Source: Bacteroidales bacterium SW299
GTDB taxonomy: Bacteria; Bacteroidota; Bacteroidia; Bacteroidales; Bacteroidaceae
Reading direction: 5' to 3'
Length of the DNA stretch: 64,000 bases
NCBI GenBank assembly: GCA_019550975.1
Contig: SDWH01000009.1
Span: 62,001 to 126,000 of the forward strand
A program made the position numbers and the translations under genes. This document shows positions 26,001-33,482 of the stretch, piece after piece; position 1 is the stretch's first letter, and the number at the start of each line of letters is the position of its first letter. Under the pieces are notes generated by a model that was given only the letters and a program-made list of their open reading frames with translations, was not told the DNA's origin and made no database searches.

Positions 26001-26894
26001 GAGATGGCCTTCATAGAAGCCGAATTTGGGAAGCAGCACCGGATGTCCGGTCAACTGGTAGTAATCGTTCAACAGGCCGACCGTCGTTTCGTCCACCATC
26101 ACGAAGACATCCAGGTAATCGGTGTCATGGCTCAGCAGCACCTGACCGGGATTAGACTGTCCGAAATCATACTCACCTTTCGCAAAAGTGTGCCACAGGA
26201 TGCCGTAGCCTCCCGTTGACCAGTAGAAAGGATTGGGCGAAGCCACTCCTCCATCCGTCCAACTGTTCTGGTTCTCGATGGAAATAGATTTTCCCTTATG
26301 CGAGAAGCGTCCGTTCTGCACGCCTCCGCCGTAAAAGTATTCATCAGGCTGTTCCTTCAATGTCATCACAGTCTTTCCTTTCGGGAAAGCCACCGGAGCC
26401 GACTCCTGCAGCACCACGGTTCCGCGCGTCCGGTCGGTGACACTCATCAGTGCGGGCGACTTGTCGAACTTCACTTCCAGCCGTTCGGTAGAGATTACCA
26501 CTGCCTGCCCGCTGTCTGTCACTTTCAGCTCCCCTGCAACCGAAGCAGCCGGTTCCCCCTTACATACTCCGCGCGGATCATCCACCAGTATCTGCGCTTC
26601 AGGATCAGCCTTCGGGTCGCGCAAGATGCCTCCCGACGGATCCACGAACAAGCGGAAAATATTTTTGCCATAAAAATCCAGCGTCGCATGCTGCCCGTTG
26701 GAGAAATAAACCTCCACCGCAGTGGGATTGATCTGTACGGCACCTGTCACACGAATGTCCCCCTGCGCAGCCACCGCCGCACCTGTATCCGGCAGCACGG
26801 CGAAAGCCTGCGCACCGGTACATGTCAGAGTTACCGACAAGATTAATGCAGACGGAAAAGCCTGCCATCTCCGGTAAAATAAAGTTGTTTTCAT
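23004..26894 (-). CDS. Secreted multi-domain GH31 glycosidase with dockerin-like and cohesin-like modules
   Basis: This 1296-residue secreted enzyme has a signal peptide (about 1-31) and a GH31 N-terminal beta domain (about 50-280). The GH31 barrel has nucleophile Asp437 in LKTDVAW and acid/base Asp489 in WSGDQTGG. A proximal beta domain follows to about 775. Next come an FN3-like domain (about 873-957), an F5/8C (CBM32-like) domain (about 975-1095), a two-repeat dockerin-like segment (GDINNDRLIDENDL and GDLNCNDLIDAYDI, 1103-1155) and a cohesin-like module (about 1163-1290). The PNDGYGAGYGQ segment and modular layout recall GH31 alpha-N-acetylgalactosaminidases of gut Bacteroides, so GalNAc release from mucin O-glycans is possible; glucosidase or other GH31 activities are not excluded. 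It is divergent from a symporter. Confidence 0.88.
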   Translation of the reverse strand: MKTTLFYRRWQAFPSALILSVTLTCTGAQAFAVLPDTGAAVAAQGDIRVTGAVQINPTAVEVYFSNGQHATLDFYGKNIFRLFVDPSGGILRDPKADPEAQILVDDPRGVCKGEPAASVAGELKVTDSGQAVVISTERLEVKFDKSPALMSVTDRTRGTVVLQESAPVAFPKGKTVMTLKEQPDEYFYGGGVQNGRFSHKGKSISIENQNSWTDGGVASPNPFYWSTGGYGILWHTFAKGEYDFGQSNPGQVLLSHDTDYLDVFVMVDETTVGLLNDYYQLTGHPVLLPKFGFYEGHLNAYNRDYWKEDEKGILFEDGKRYKESQKDNGGIKESLNGEKQNYQFSARAVIDRYKAHDMPLGWLLPNDGYGAGYGQTGTLDGNVQNLKSLTDYAHKNGVEIGLWTQSDLHPKAGVEALLQRDIVKEIRDAGVRVLKTDVAWVGAGYSFGLNGVADVAGIMTYYGNDSRPFIISLDGWAGTQRYAGIWSGDQTGGNWEYIRFHIPTYIGSGLSGNPNITSDMDGIFGGKNAVVNIRDFQWKTFTPMQLNMDGWGANEKYPHALGEPATSINRWYLKMKSELLPYTYSIAREAVDGLPMMRAMFLEYPNAYTWGKSTQYQYLFGPYFLVAPVYQSTRTDEEGNDIRNGIYLPEGKWIDYFNGDMYQGGRIINNYDSPLWKLPVFVKAGAIIPLANPSNNVNEVDKTLRIYELYPDGHSAFREYDDDGTTEAYKRGEYVTTYIESDVNGKGRATVTIHPAEGTFNGFVKDKATELRINVTQRPKKVSATMGRKKVKLAEAASMEDFLKGENVFYYDASPNLNNFATPGSDFAREVVTKNPQLRVKLASADITSTETVVNVDGFAFAPADRLCVTEGALAAPNPQVTDENITAYTLKPTWNRVDNADYYEIAFEGMNYSTIRDTELLFEDLKAETDYSFSIRAVNKGGCSDWATFSASTKSDPLEFAVRGITGWTSAKNQGRSLRRLFDLKEGELWHTAYNEKAVPFDLIADLNSVNRLDKLQYVPRDNAGNGTLLKGSVAYSMDKENWTEAGTFEWKRDSEVKVFSFEGEPKARYIRLHVTEAVGNFGSGKELYVFKVPGTESYLPGDINNDRLIDENDLTSYTNYTGLRKGDADFEGYISNGDLNCNDLIDAYDISAVATRLDGGAEVASADTLGGKIAFKASKAMYAKGETVEIEVKGHGLRAVNALSFALPYDAEAYEFAGIDPVGVQAMHNLTNDRLHTNGVKALYPTFVNVGNQKTLEGDSTLFVIRLKAKRDLKFDLKPVDGILVSKSMEYIRF

Positions 26895-26925
26895 CTGCCT
26901 TTTAAAATAAGGTTATAATCAGGCG

Positions 26926-26933
26926 CAAACATA
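26926..26933 (-). promoter_or_regulatory. Bacteroidota -7 box (TATGTTTG) of the GH31 gene
   Basis: A perfect TAnnTTTG match on the minus strand, 32 bases before the GH31 start. No -33 box at the ideal distance was seen. Confidence 0.5.
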
Positions 26934-26993
26934 CTGAAAAATTTATGTATTCTATCCCCAAAGCACTAAAAACTTTATGGAATGATAAATTAC

Positions 26994-27026
26994 TTTGTGA
27001 GTATTTAAGGAGTTTTCGTATCTTTG
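26994..27026 (+). promoter_or_regulatory. Promoter of the symporter gene (TTTG-N21-TATCTTTG)
   Basis: A -33 TTTG at 26994-26997 and a -7 TATCTTTG at 27019-27026 are 21 bases apart. A second identical -7 box follows at 27029-27036. The start codon at 27058 is 31 bases after the first box. Confidence 0.7.
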
Positions 27027-27057
27027 CGTATCTTTGTCTAATTACAGATTACGACAC

Positions 27058-28515
27058 ATGAACGGAACATTCATTTTAATCACCATAGCGGTCTATTTCG
27101 GACTGCTTCTTCTTGTGGCACGCATCACGGCCAGACACCATACAGACAACGACGCATTTTTCAGCGGAAACCACCAGTCGCCCTGGTATATCGTTTCTTT
27201 CGGAATGATCGGAGCCTCCCTTTCGGGAGTGACCTTCGTATCAGTGCCGGGAATGGTCGGAAGCATCGACATGACCTATATGCAGACCTGCTTCGGATTC
27301 TTCTTCGGCTATCTGATCATCGCCCACGTGCTGCTTCCGCTTTACTACAGGCTCAACCTGACCTCGATCTACACCTATCTGGGAAAACGTTTCGGGAACC
27401 ATGCCTACAAGACCGGAGCCTCGTTCTTCCTGCTCTCAAAAATGCTGGGAGCCGCTGCCCGGCTTTACCTAGTGTGCGTCATTCTCCAACATTTTGTGTT
27501 CGACGCATACGATATTCCCTTTTCGGCAACCGTAATCGGAACTGTGGTGCTCATCTGGCTGTATACCCGGAAAAGCGGGATACGCACCATTGTATGGACC
27601 GACAGTTTCCAGACGCTCTGCCTGCTGCTGGCGCTGGGACTGATTCTGTATCAAGTGGCTTCATTGCTGGACCTTGATGCAGCAGGAGTCATCAAAGCCG
27701 TATCAGAGAACGAACACAGCCGCATTTTCGTGTTCGACGACTGGCATTCAAAACAAAACTTCTTCAAGCAGTTCTTCAGCGGAATCTTCATCACGATTGT
27801 CATGACCGGGCTCGACCAGGACATGATGCAGAAAAACCTTTCGTGCCGCAACCTGAAAGAAGCGCAAAAAAACATGTACTGCTACGGCTTCTCGTTCGTG
27901 CCAGTAAACCTGCTGTTCCTCACGTTAGGCGTGCTGCTGCTCATCGCTTCATCCCAGCTTCACCTGACGCTTCCCGCCAAAGGCGATGACATCCTCCCCT
28001 TTTTCGCCGCCGGGGGCTATTTAGGCTATCCGGTTCTCGTGCTTTTCGCCATCGGCATCATCGCAGCCGCCTTTTCGAGCGCCGACTCCGCGCTTGCCGC
28101 ATTGACAACCAGCTTCTGCATCGATATCCTGGGCATTGAACGCTATTCCGAACAGAAGGCTCAGAAAGTAAGGAGATATGCGCATCTGCTGGTTTCGGCC
28201 GTGTTTGTCGGCTGCATTCTCGTGATCGAAGCTATCGGAAGCCGGAATGTGATCGACACGATCTACGTGCTTGCATCCTACACATACGGTCCGCTGCTCG
28301 GCCTGTTTGCATTCGGACTGTTCACCCGGCGCGGCGTGCGCGACCGTTTCATTCCATACATCGCCATCGCATCTCCGGTCATCTGCTACCTGACCGACCA
28401 CATGGTTGCGGCGGCCACCGGATATCAGTTCGGCTACGAAATGCTGATGCTGAACGGTCTGCTCACTTTCTGCGGACTGGCGGCACTGAGCCGGAAACGG
28501 ATACCAGACAAATAA
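27058..28515 (+). CDS. Sodium:solute symporter (SSS family)
   Basis: This inner-membrane transporter of 485 residues has about 13 hydrophobic helices and the LeuT-type SSS fold; it imports a small solute with Na+. The N-terminal helix, the SFGMIGASLSGVTFVSVPG segment (about 45-63) and the AAAFSSADSALAALTTSF motif (about 338-355) are typical. The true start is the ATG at 27058; an upstream TTG at 27034 lies inside the promoter. The substrate is unknown: sugars, sialic acid, amino acids and vitamins are all known for the family. It is divergent from the GH31 enzyme, so uptake of the released sugar is possible but not shown. Confidence 0.9.
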   Translation: MNGTFILITIAVYFGLLLLVARITARHHTDNDAFFSGNHQSPWYIVSFGMIGASLSGVTFVSVPGMVGSIDMTYMQTCFGFFFGYLIIAHVLLPLYYRLNLTSIYTYLGKRFGNHAYKTGASFFLLSKMLGAAARLYLVCVILQHFVFDAYDIPFSATVIGTVVLIWLYTRKSGIRTIVWTDSFQTLCLLLALGLILYQVASLLDLDAAGVIKAVSENEHSRIFVFDDWHSKQNFFKQFFSGIFITIVMTGLDQDMMQKNLSCRNLKEAQKNMYCYGFSFVPVNLLFLTLGVLLLIASSQLHLTLPAKGDDILPFFAAGGYLGYPVLVLFAIGIIAAAFSSADSALAALTTSFCIDILGIERYSEQKAQKVRRYAHLLVSAVFVGCILVIEAIGSRNVIDTIYVLASYTYGPLLGLFAFGLFTRRGVRDRFIPYIAIASPVICYLTDHMVAAATGYQFGYEMLMLNGLLTFCGLAALSRKRIPDK

Positions 28516-28564
28516 TAATCATTAATCGCCGGCTGCTCATGCCCCGACTAATCAATAAAATGAT

Positions 28565-28572
28565 TATCTTTG
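28565..28572 (+). promoter_or_regulatory. Bacteroidota -7 box (TATCTTTG) of engB
   Basis: A perfect TAnnTTTG match lies 36 bases before the ATG at 28609, which supports that start over an upstream in-frame codon at 28570. Confidence 0.6.
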
Positions 28573-28608
28573 CAAAATGATTTTTTAACCCCAAAAACGA
28601 CTTCAATC

Positions 28609-29214
28609 ATGAAAATAACCAGCGCTGAATTTGTAATTAGCAACTCGCGGGTAGACATGTGTCCCCAAACCGGCCTGCCCGAATACGCCTTCATCGGACG
28701 TTCAAACGTCGGGAAATCCAGCCTGATTAATATGCTGACCAACCACTCCAAACTGGCTATGACTTCGTCAACGCCCGGAAAGACACTGCTTGTCAACCAT
28801 TTCCTCATCAACAAAGAATGGTATCTCGTAGACCTTCCGGGATACGGCTATGCGCAGAGAGGAAAGGTGATGATGGAGAAAATCAAGAAGCTCATCGAAT
28901 CCTACGTGCTGGAACGCGAGGAGATGACATGCCTGTTCGTGCTGATAGACAGCCGACTGGAACCGCAGAAGATCGACTTGGCCTTCATCGAATGGCTGGG
29001 AGAAAACGGAGTGCCGTTTGCCATTGTCTTCACCAAGGCCGACAAGCTGAACGGATCAAAACTCAAGGCAAATGTCAATGCCTTTCTGGAAAAGCTGAAA
29101 GAGCAATGGGAAGAACTTCCTCCCTACTTCATCTCTTCATCGGAAAAGAAAACCGGACGCGATGAAATCCTCAACTACATCGAAGAGATAAACAAATCGC
29201 TGAAGGCTCAATAA
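28609..29214 (+). CDS. engB: Ribosome biogenesis GTP-binding protein EngB (YihA/YsxC)
   Basis: EngB is a small cytoplasmic GTPase needed for assembly of the large ribosomal subunit. The 201-residue protein has all G motifs: G1 GRSNVGKS (about 29-36), G2/switch I around STPGKT, G3 DLPGYG (about 75-80), G4 TKAD and G5 SSSEK. It has its own promoter and ends shortly before a bidirectional hairpin shared with the convergent ABC-F gene. Confidence 0.95.
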   Translation: MKITSAEFVISNSRVDMCPQTGLPEYAFIGRSNVGKSSLINMLTNHSKLAMTSSTPGKTLLVNHFLINKEWYLVDLPGYGYAQRGKVMMEKIKKLIESYVLEREEMTCLFVLIDSRLEPQKIDLAFIEWLGENGVPFAIVFTKADKLNGSKLKANVNAFLEKLKEQWEELPPYFISSSEKKTGRDEILNYIEEINKSLKAQ

Positions 29215-29264
29215 ACATACGGACAGCCGGATCCAGCACAAACAGCCGGAAGCATACGGCAAAA

Positions 29265-29301
29265 CAGGATGAAGGCGTGCCTGAACAAAGCCTTCATCCT
29301 G
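29265..29301. terminator. Bidirectional terminator between engB and the ABC-F gene
   Basis: A perfect 12-bp stem (29265-29276 with 29290-29301) has a 13-base loop and short T runs on both strands. It lies between convergent genes. Confidence 0.8.
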
Positions 29302-29316
29302 TTTCGTCTATGGGGC

Positions 29317-31185
29317 CTATGGATTCTCTATTTCGCTGAGTTCCAGCCACCGCATGCTTTTTTCATCCAGCTCGTCATTGAGCAAAGGCAGACGCTTCGA
29401 CTTTTCCGTCAGTTCATCCACGCCCAGCGTGCCGCTGCAAAGCGCATCTTCAATGGCCTTCTTTTCGGCCTCCAGCTCCGCTATTTCCTTTTCCAGCTGC
29501 TCGAACTCCCTCTTTTCCTTGAACGTCATGCGGCGGCGGGTATCCTGGCGCACATATTTCACCTTTTCTTCCTTGGGCTTTTCGGCCGCCTTGTCATGCT
29601 CGGCCTTGGCCTCTTTCCATTCGCGGTAGTCCGAATAATTCCCCGGAAAGTCGCGGATGTCGCCTTGCCCGTTAAACACCAGCAGGTGGTCCACCACCTT
29701 GTCCATGAAATAACGGTCGTGGCTCACTACAATCACACACCCCTTAAAGTTCTGAAGGTATTCTTCCAGCACCTGAAGCGTAACGATGTCAAGGTCGTTA
29801 GTCGGCTCGTCGAGCACCAGAAAGTTCGGGTTCCTCATCAGCACCGTGCAAAGATAAAGCCTGCGCTTCTCCCCTCCGCTCAGCTTATAGACATAGCTGT
29901 GCTGGGTTTCGGGCGTAAAAAGGAAGTGCTGCAGAAACTGCGAGGCGGTCAGACGCTTTCCGTTTCCCAGCTCGATCACCTCGGCAATATCCGTAACCAC
30001 ATCAATCACCTTCATCTGCTCGTCAAATTTCAGCCCGTCCTGCGAATAATAGCCGAACCGCACCGTTTCTCCGATTTCCAGCTTTCCGCTGTCCGGCTTC
30101 TCGATGCCCATCAGAATCTTGATGAAAGTAGACTTTCCTGTGCCGTTGTTTCCCACAATGCCCATTTTCTCATAGCGCGAGAATATATACGAGAAGTCGT
30201 CAAGAATCTTCAGATCGCCGAAACTCTTGCACAGATGCTCCGCCTCAAAAATCTTCGATCCGATATACGAAGCCTTTACGTCGAGCTTTACGCTTGCATC
30301 ATACGTCCGCTGCCTAGCCACCTTCTCCAGGTCATAAAACGCCTCTTCCCGATAGCGCGCCTTGTGTCCGCGCGCCTGAGGCATCCTGCGCATCCATTCC
30401 AGCTCCGTCCGGTAAAGATTGTTTGCCCGGGCAATTTCAGCATTCGTCGCGTCAATCCGTTCCTGACGCTTCTCCAGGTAATAGCTGTAATTTCCCTTAT
30501 AGCCATAAATCTGGCGGTTGTCTATTTCGATGATTTCACTGCACACCCGGTCGAGGAAATAGCGGTCGTGCGTCACCATAAGCAAAGTCACGCTGTTCCG
30601 CCCGAGATACTCCTCCAGCCACTCCACCATGTCCAGATCAAGATGGTTGGTAGGTTCGTCCAGAATCAGAAAGTCGGGTTCGGTGATCAGCACGTTGGCC
30701 AGCGCCACCCGCTTGAGCTGTCCGCCTGAGAGAAACTTCACCTTCTGGCTGAAGTCGTGAATCTTCAGTTGCGAAAGAATCTGCTTGGCCTTTCTTTCAT
30801 AGTCCCAAGCCTTTTCCTGCTCCATTTGCGCCAGCAGCCTGTCAAGTCCGGGATTTCCGGGCGTTTCCATACATTTCTCATATTCCCTGATCAGATCGAC
30901 CACGGCATTCCCGTGATAGAAGCAGGCTTCGATGACCGACAGATCCTCCGGGTAGTGCGGACTCTGCTCCAGATAGCCCACGCGAATGTCGTTCCGGTAC
31001 GTGATCCTCCCTTCATCATATCCCTCTCTTCCGGCCAGGATGTTCAGCAGCGTCGTTTTTCCCGAACCGTTCTTGGCAATCAGTCCCACGCGCTGCCCCT
31101 GAGCGATGCCGAACGAAATCTTCTCGAACAAAAGCAGTTCGCCAAACGACTTGGTAAGGTCTTCTACTTGTAGATACGCAACCAT
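29317..31185 (-). CDS. ABC-F family ATPase (Uup/EttA-like)
   Basis: The 622-residue protein has two ABC ATPase domains and no membrane segments. Walker A motifs are at GLIAKNGSGKTT (about 34-45) and VGNNGTGKST (about 346-355), each with an LSGGQ-type signature (LSGGQLKRVAL, LSGGEKRRLYL) and DEPTNHLD/DEPTNDLD. A lysine-rich coiled coil forms the C-terminus, and an inter-domain linker of about 80 residues carries the ribosome-contacting P-site tip. ABC-F proteins act on ribosomes, in housekeeping or in antibiotic protection; the C-terminal coiled coil favours the Uup-like housekeeping group. The ATG at 31185 (MVAYLQVEDL) fits the family; the frame's earlier start overlaps the upstream gene. That gene ends seven bases before, so they are probably cotranscribed. 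Confidence 0.92.
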   Translation of the reverse strand: MVAYLQVEDLTKSFGELLLFEKISFGIAQGQRVGLIAKNGSGKTTLLNILAGREGYDEGRITYRNDIRVGYLEQSPHYPEDLSVIEACFYHGNAVVDLIREYEKCMETPGNPGLDRLLAQMEQEKAWDYERKAKQILSQLKIHDFSQKVKFLSGGQLKRVALANVLITEPDFLILDEPTNHLDLDMVEWLEEYLGRNSVTLLMVTHDRYFLDRVCSEIIEIDNRQIYGYKGNYSYYLEKRQERIDATNAEIARANNLYRTELEWMRRMPQARGHKARYREEAFYDLEKVARQRTYDASVKLDVKASYIGSKIFEAEHLCKSFGDLKILDDFSYIFSRYEKMGIVGNNGTGKSTFIKILMGIEKPDSGKLEIGETVRFGYYSQDGLKFDEQMKVIDVVTDIAEVIELGNGKRLTASQFLQHFLFTPETQHSYVYKLSGGEKRRLYLCTVLMRNPNFLVLDEPTNDLDIVTLQVLEEYLQNFKGCVIVVSHDRYFMDKVVDHLLVFNGQGDIRDFPGNYSDYREWKEAKAEHDKAAEKPKEEKVKYVRQDTRRRMTFKEKREFEQLEKEIAELEAEKKAIEDALCSGTLGVDELTEKSKRLPLLNDELDEKSMRWLELSEIENP

Positions 31186-31192
31186 AAGCCAC

Positions 31193-32047
31193 TTATTTAG
31201 CTGGAGATGTCGAACCGTCGCACTCTTCCAGAGCCGCTTCCACCTCAGACTGGATATGCTCATATTCGGCTGCCAGATCGCAGCGGCCGCCGTCCTTCAC
31301 CTTGTTCCACACCAAAAGCGTCGGATACACCATCACGTCCGTGCCTCCAAAACGCAGAGCGGGAATCTCTTTTTTCCCGTCGATGACTGTCACCCAGTCC
31401 ATTCCGTCCATCTCATTCACCAGGATAGTGCCGAAAGCAATGCCGAAGCTTTCCCAAGCCTGGCGCTGCCCTTTGCCGAAACGTCCGCTGTCCATCACTT
31501 TCTGAATGTTCGCCACATCACCTTTCGTGTCAGTGAAATCCTTGGTGAGCTGTTTCTTGATTGTCGACACAGCCCAGTCGTATGCCTCATTGATCAGGCT
31601 GATTTCCATCACGCGCACAGGAATCACCTCCTTCCACGGCCTGTCGCCACGGTTGCGTATTTCCAGCGAAGCGATGATTTTCTCGGCCGGCTTGGGACTT
31701 TCTCCTTTAGGAACGACAAACGAACATTCCACGCACACCGCCCCCCGGCCGGTAACCCAAATGTGCGAAGTATACCAGGCTCCGTTTTCCTGAAAGCTCT
31801 CAGTAGAATAGGCACACGTCCGTCCGCCTATCTCCACCCGCCGGGAGCCGCGCACATTCTTCAGTTCGTAGTCAACCGATTCCTTCGCATAACCAAGGTT
31901 CTGCCCCTCATAGGCCGAAATGCGGAAGTTTCCGTCCCACTTGTCCGGATTATAAAACAAGAAGCTGTCTTCCGTATCTTCAAACTCACGCCAGCTGTCA
32001 GGATATTGCAATGAAAACCATGAGCCGGGAGATATATATTTTCTCAT
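31193..32047 (-). CDS. DUF3805/DUF3806 domain protein
   Basis: The 284-residue protein has no signal peptide. Its N-terminal half (about 1-130; ISPGSWFSLQYPDSW) is like DUF3805, a PsbP/Mog1-like fold. Its C-terminal half (about 150-275) has a W-E-x-FG-AFG-I segment and resembles DUF3806. Both are domains of unknown function found mainly in Bacteroidota, often fused in this order. It lies seven bases upstream of the ABC-F gene. Confidence 0.7.
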   Translation of the reverse strand: MRKYISPGSWFSLQYPDSWREFEDTEDSFLFYNPDKWDGNFRISAYEGQNLGYAKESVDYELKNVRGSRRVEIGGRTCAYSTESFQENGAWYTSHIWVTGRGAVCVECSFVVPKGESPKPAEKIIASLEIRNRGDRPWKEVIPVRVMEISLINEAYDWAVSTIKKQLTKDFTDTKGDVANIQKVMDSGRFGKGQRQAWESFGIAFGTILVNEMDGMDWVTVIDGKKEIPALRFGGTDVMVYPTLLVWNKVKDGGRCDLAAEYEHIQSEVEAALEECDGSTSPAK

Positions 32048-32110
32048 CGTATCAATTATTATAGTAAAACAGTACTGATTTGCGGAAATGACAAATGTCT
32101 TTTCGCTCCG

Positions 32111-32488
32111 TCATTTCACAGGAAGCACTTCAATCCAATAGTCATCGGGATCGTTGATGAAATAAAGTCCCATCGCTTCGTTTTCAAAGCACACGCAGCC
32201 CATTTCCTTATGAAACCTGCGGGCTTCGTCGTAGTCACCCTCCACGCGCAGACACAGATGACTCTCGTTTTCCCCCAGCTCATAGGGCTGGTCATGGTCG
32301 CGCAGCCAAGTCAGCTCCAGCATAAAGCCGGTCTGCCCGTCCCCCATATAGACCAGAACAAACGAACCGTCTGCGGCTTCCTTGCGGTTTATTTCATGCA
32401 GTCCCAAAGCCTTTTCGTAAAAGGCGATGCTCCTTTCAAGATCGGTCACATTGATATTGAAATGGTCAAATCTTCCTTTAATCTTCAT
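32111..32488 (-). CDS. VOC-superfamily (glyoxalase-like) protein
   Basis: This 125-residue protein has two beta-alpha-beta-beta-beta modules of the vicinal-oxygen-chelate fold. The first strand carries a metal-ligand candidate His (FDHFNINVTDLERSIAFYE) and Glu residues appear at family positions (FMLEL, WIEVL). This resembles lactoylglutathione lyase-like proteins, but Bacteroidetes members mostly have unknown substrates. It follows the MBL-fold gene by three bases on the same strand, so the two probably form an operon. Confidence 0.85.
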   Translation of the reverse strand: MKIKGRFDHFNINVTDLERSIAFYEKALGLHEINRKEAADGSFVLVYMGDGQTGFMLELTWLRDHDQPYELGENESHLCLRVEGDYDEARRFHKEMGCVCFENEAMGLYFINDPDDYWIEVLPVK

Positions 32489-32491
32489 AAG

Positions 32492-33241
32492 TCATTTAAT
32501 TTTAGTTTCACATTCTTGTTGCCAGAACACTTCGCTCTGCCCTCTCCGCGCAAGTTCGACGAACCTCGCTCCGTTTGCCCGGGCAACCGGAGCAAATGCC
32601 GCCGCCTTCGCATAAGCCTCATCAAAGTGCATCGGCACAAAGATAGCTGTTTTTATCCGTTCCACAAACTGGCGCGGGCCGCGCATGTATTCTTTTCCCA
32701 GCCGGGGGTCTACGGGAAACATTGCCAGGTCTACCCTTTCGGCATATTCCGCCAACGTTTCCAGTTCGCGCAGGAAATCATTCTCATAGCCCCTCCACTC
32801 GCTTTCTTCGCACTCATCCATCCAGTGCCAGTTGTTGAGATCTCCGGCATGAAAGATGGTCTTCCCTTCCGCTTCCAGCAAAAAGGAAACCCCGATGTCC
32901 GTCGATCCGAAAGCCCTCACTTCAATCAGTCCGTCTGCATACACGTCCCCCTCTTCCATCCACACCGCATCACCCTCAGGCACGGAGCAATGGCCGAGAA
33001 TATCTTTGGAGAACACGAAAACAAGGTCGGGACGAACCTTCTTCCACTCAAGCACCTGCGGATTGAAGTGGTCGGAATGAGAATGGCTCGACAGCACGTA
33101 AAACCGTCCCGGACGCTTGAGGAGGCTTTCGTGCACCGCCCCTTCCGTTCCGGACACCGTATCTTCAAAATAATCGAACACCACGGTAAAGCCTTCGCCC
33201 GCCAGGGCAAAGCCGCTGTGATAAAGATAAGTCAATTCCAT
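32492..33241 (-). CDS. MBL-fold metallo-hydrolase
   Basis: This 249-residue cytoplasmic protein has the metallo-beta-lactamase fold. It shows the metal motif SHSHSDHFNP (HxHxDH, about 53-62), a further ligand region IFHAGDLNNWHW (about 130-141) and HFDE near residue 215. It resembles the UlaG/L-ascorbate-6-phosphate lactonase-like branch, but the substrate cannot be read. It is the first gene of the two-gene unit with the VOC protein. Confidence 0.85.
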   Translation of the reverse strand: MELTYLYHSGFALAGEGFTVVFDYFEDTVSGTEGAVHESLLKRPGRFYVLSSHSHSDHFNPQVLEWKKVRPDLVFVFSKDILGHCSVPEGDAVWMEEGDVYADGLIEVRAFGSTDIGVSFLLEAEGKTIFHAGDLNNWHWMDECEESEWRGYENDFLRELETLAEYAERVDLAMFPVDPRLGKEYMRGPRQFVERIKTAIFVPMHFDEAYAKAAAFAPVARANGARFVELARRGQSEVFWQQECETKIK

Positions 33242-33290
33242 AACAATACAGTTTTATTAAAAAATCCGCAAACAACGGATTGCCCGCGAA

Positions 33291-33374
33291 ATTCTTTATT
33301 TCCAGGCTGGAGATATAAATCTCCACCTTAAAGATATATATCCCCAGGCTGAATATCTGCATCTTCAGCCTGAA
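33291..33374. repeat. Degenerate 21-bp tandem repeat, four units
   Basis: Four units of exactly 21 bases (33291-33311, 33312-33332, 33333-33353, 33354-33374) share a CCAGGCTGRA/GATATATATC-like core. Read on the minus strand, each unit encodes seven residues of a hydrophobic-basic pattern (FRLKMQI, FSLGIYI, FKVEIYI, SSLEIKN). The surrounding reading frame has no other support as a gene. Confidence 0.7.
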
Positions 33375-33482
33375 GACAGACTTTTCAACGCGCCGGAACC
33401 TTCTTCCGGAAGTAAACCTTCCGCCAGCCTGCACAGCTCCTCCCTTCTGCCCCCCGACCGAACATCTGCCAGCCACCGCCTG

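Noticed and set aside
24564-26219. 551-codon plus-strand open frame opposite the GH31 gene
   Set aside because: It is an antisense shadow of strongly conserved GH31 coding sequence and shows no family features.
29269-30729. 486-codon plus-strand open frame opposite the ABC-F gene
   Set aside because: Antisense to conserved ATPase motifs; His/Leu/Val-rich composition typical of shadow frames in this genome.
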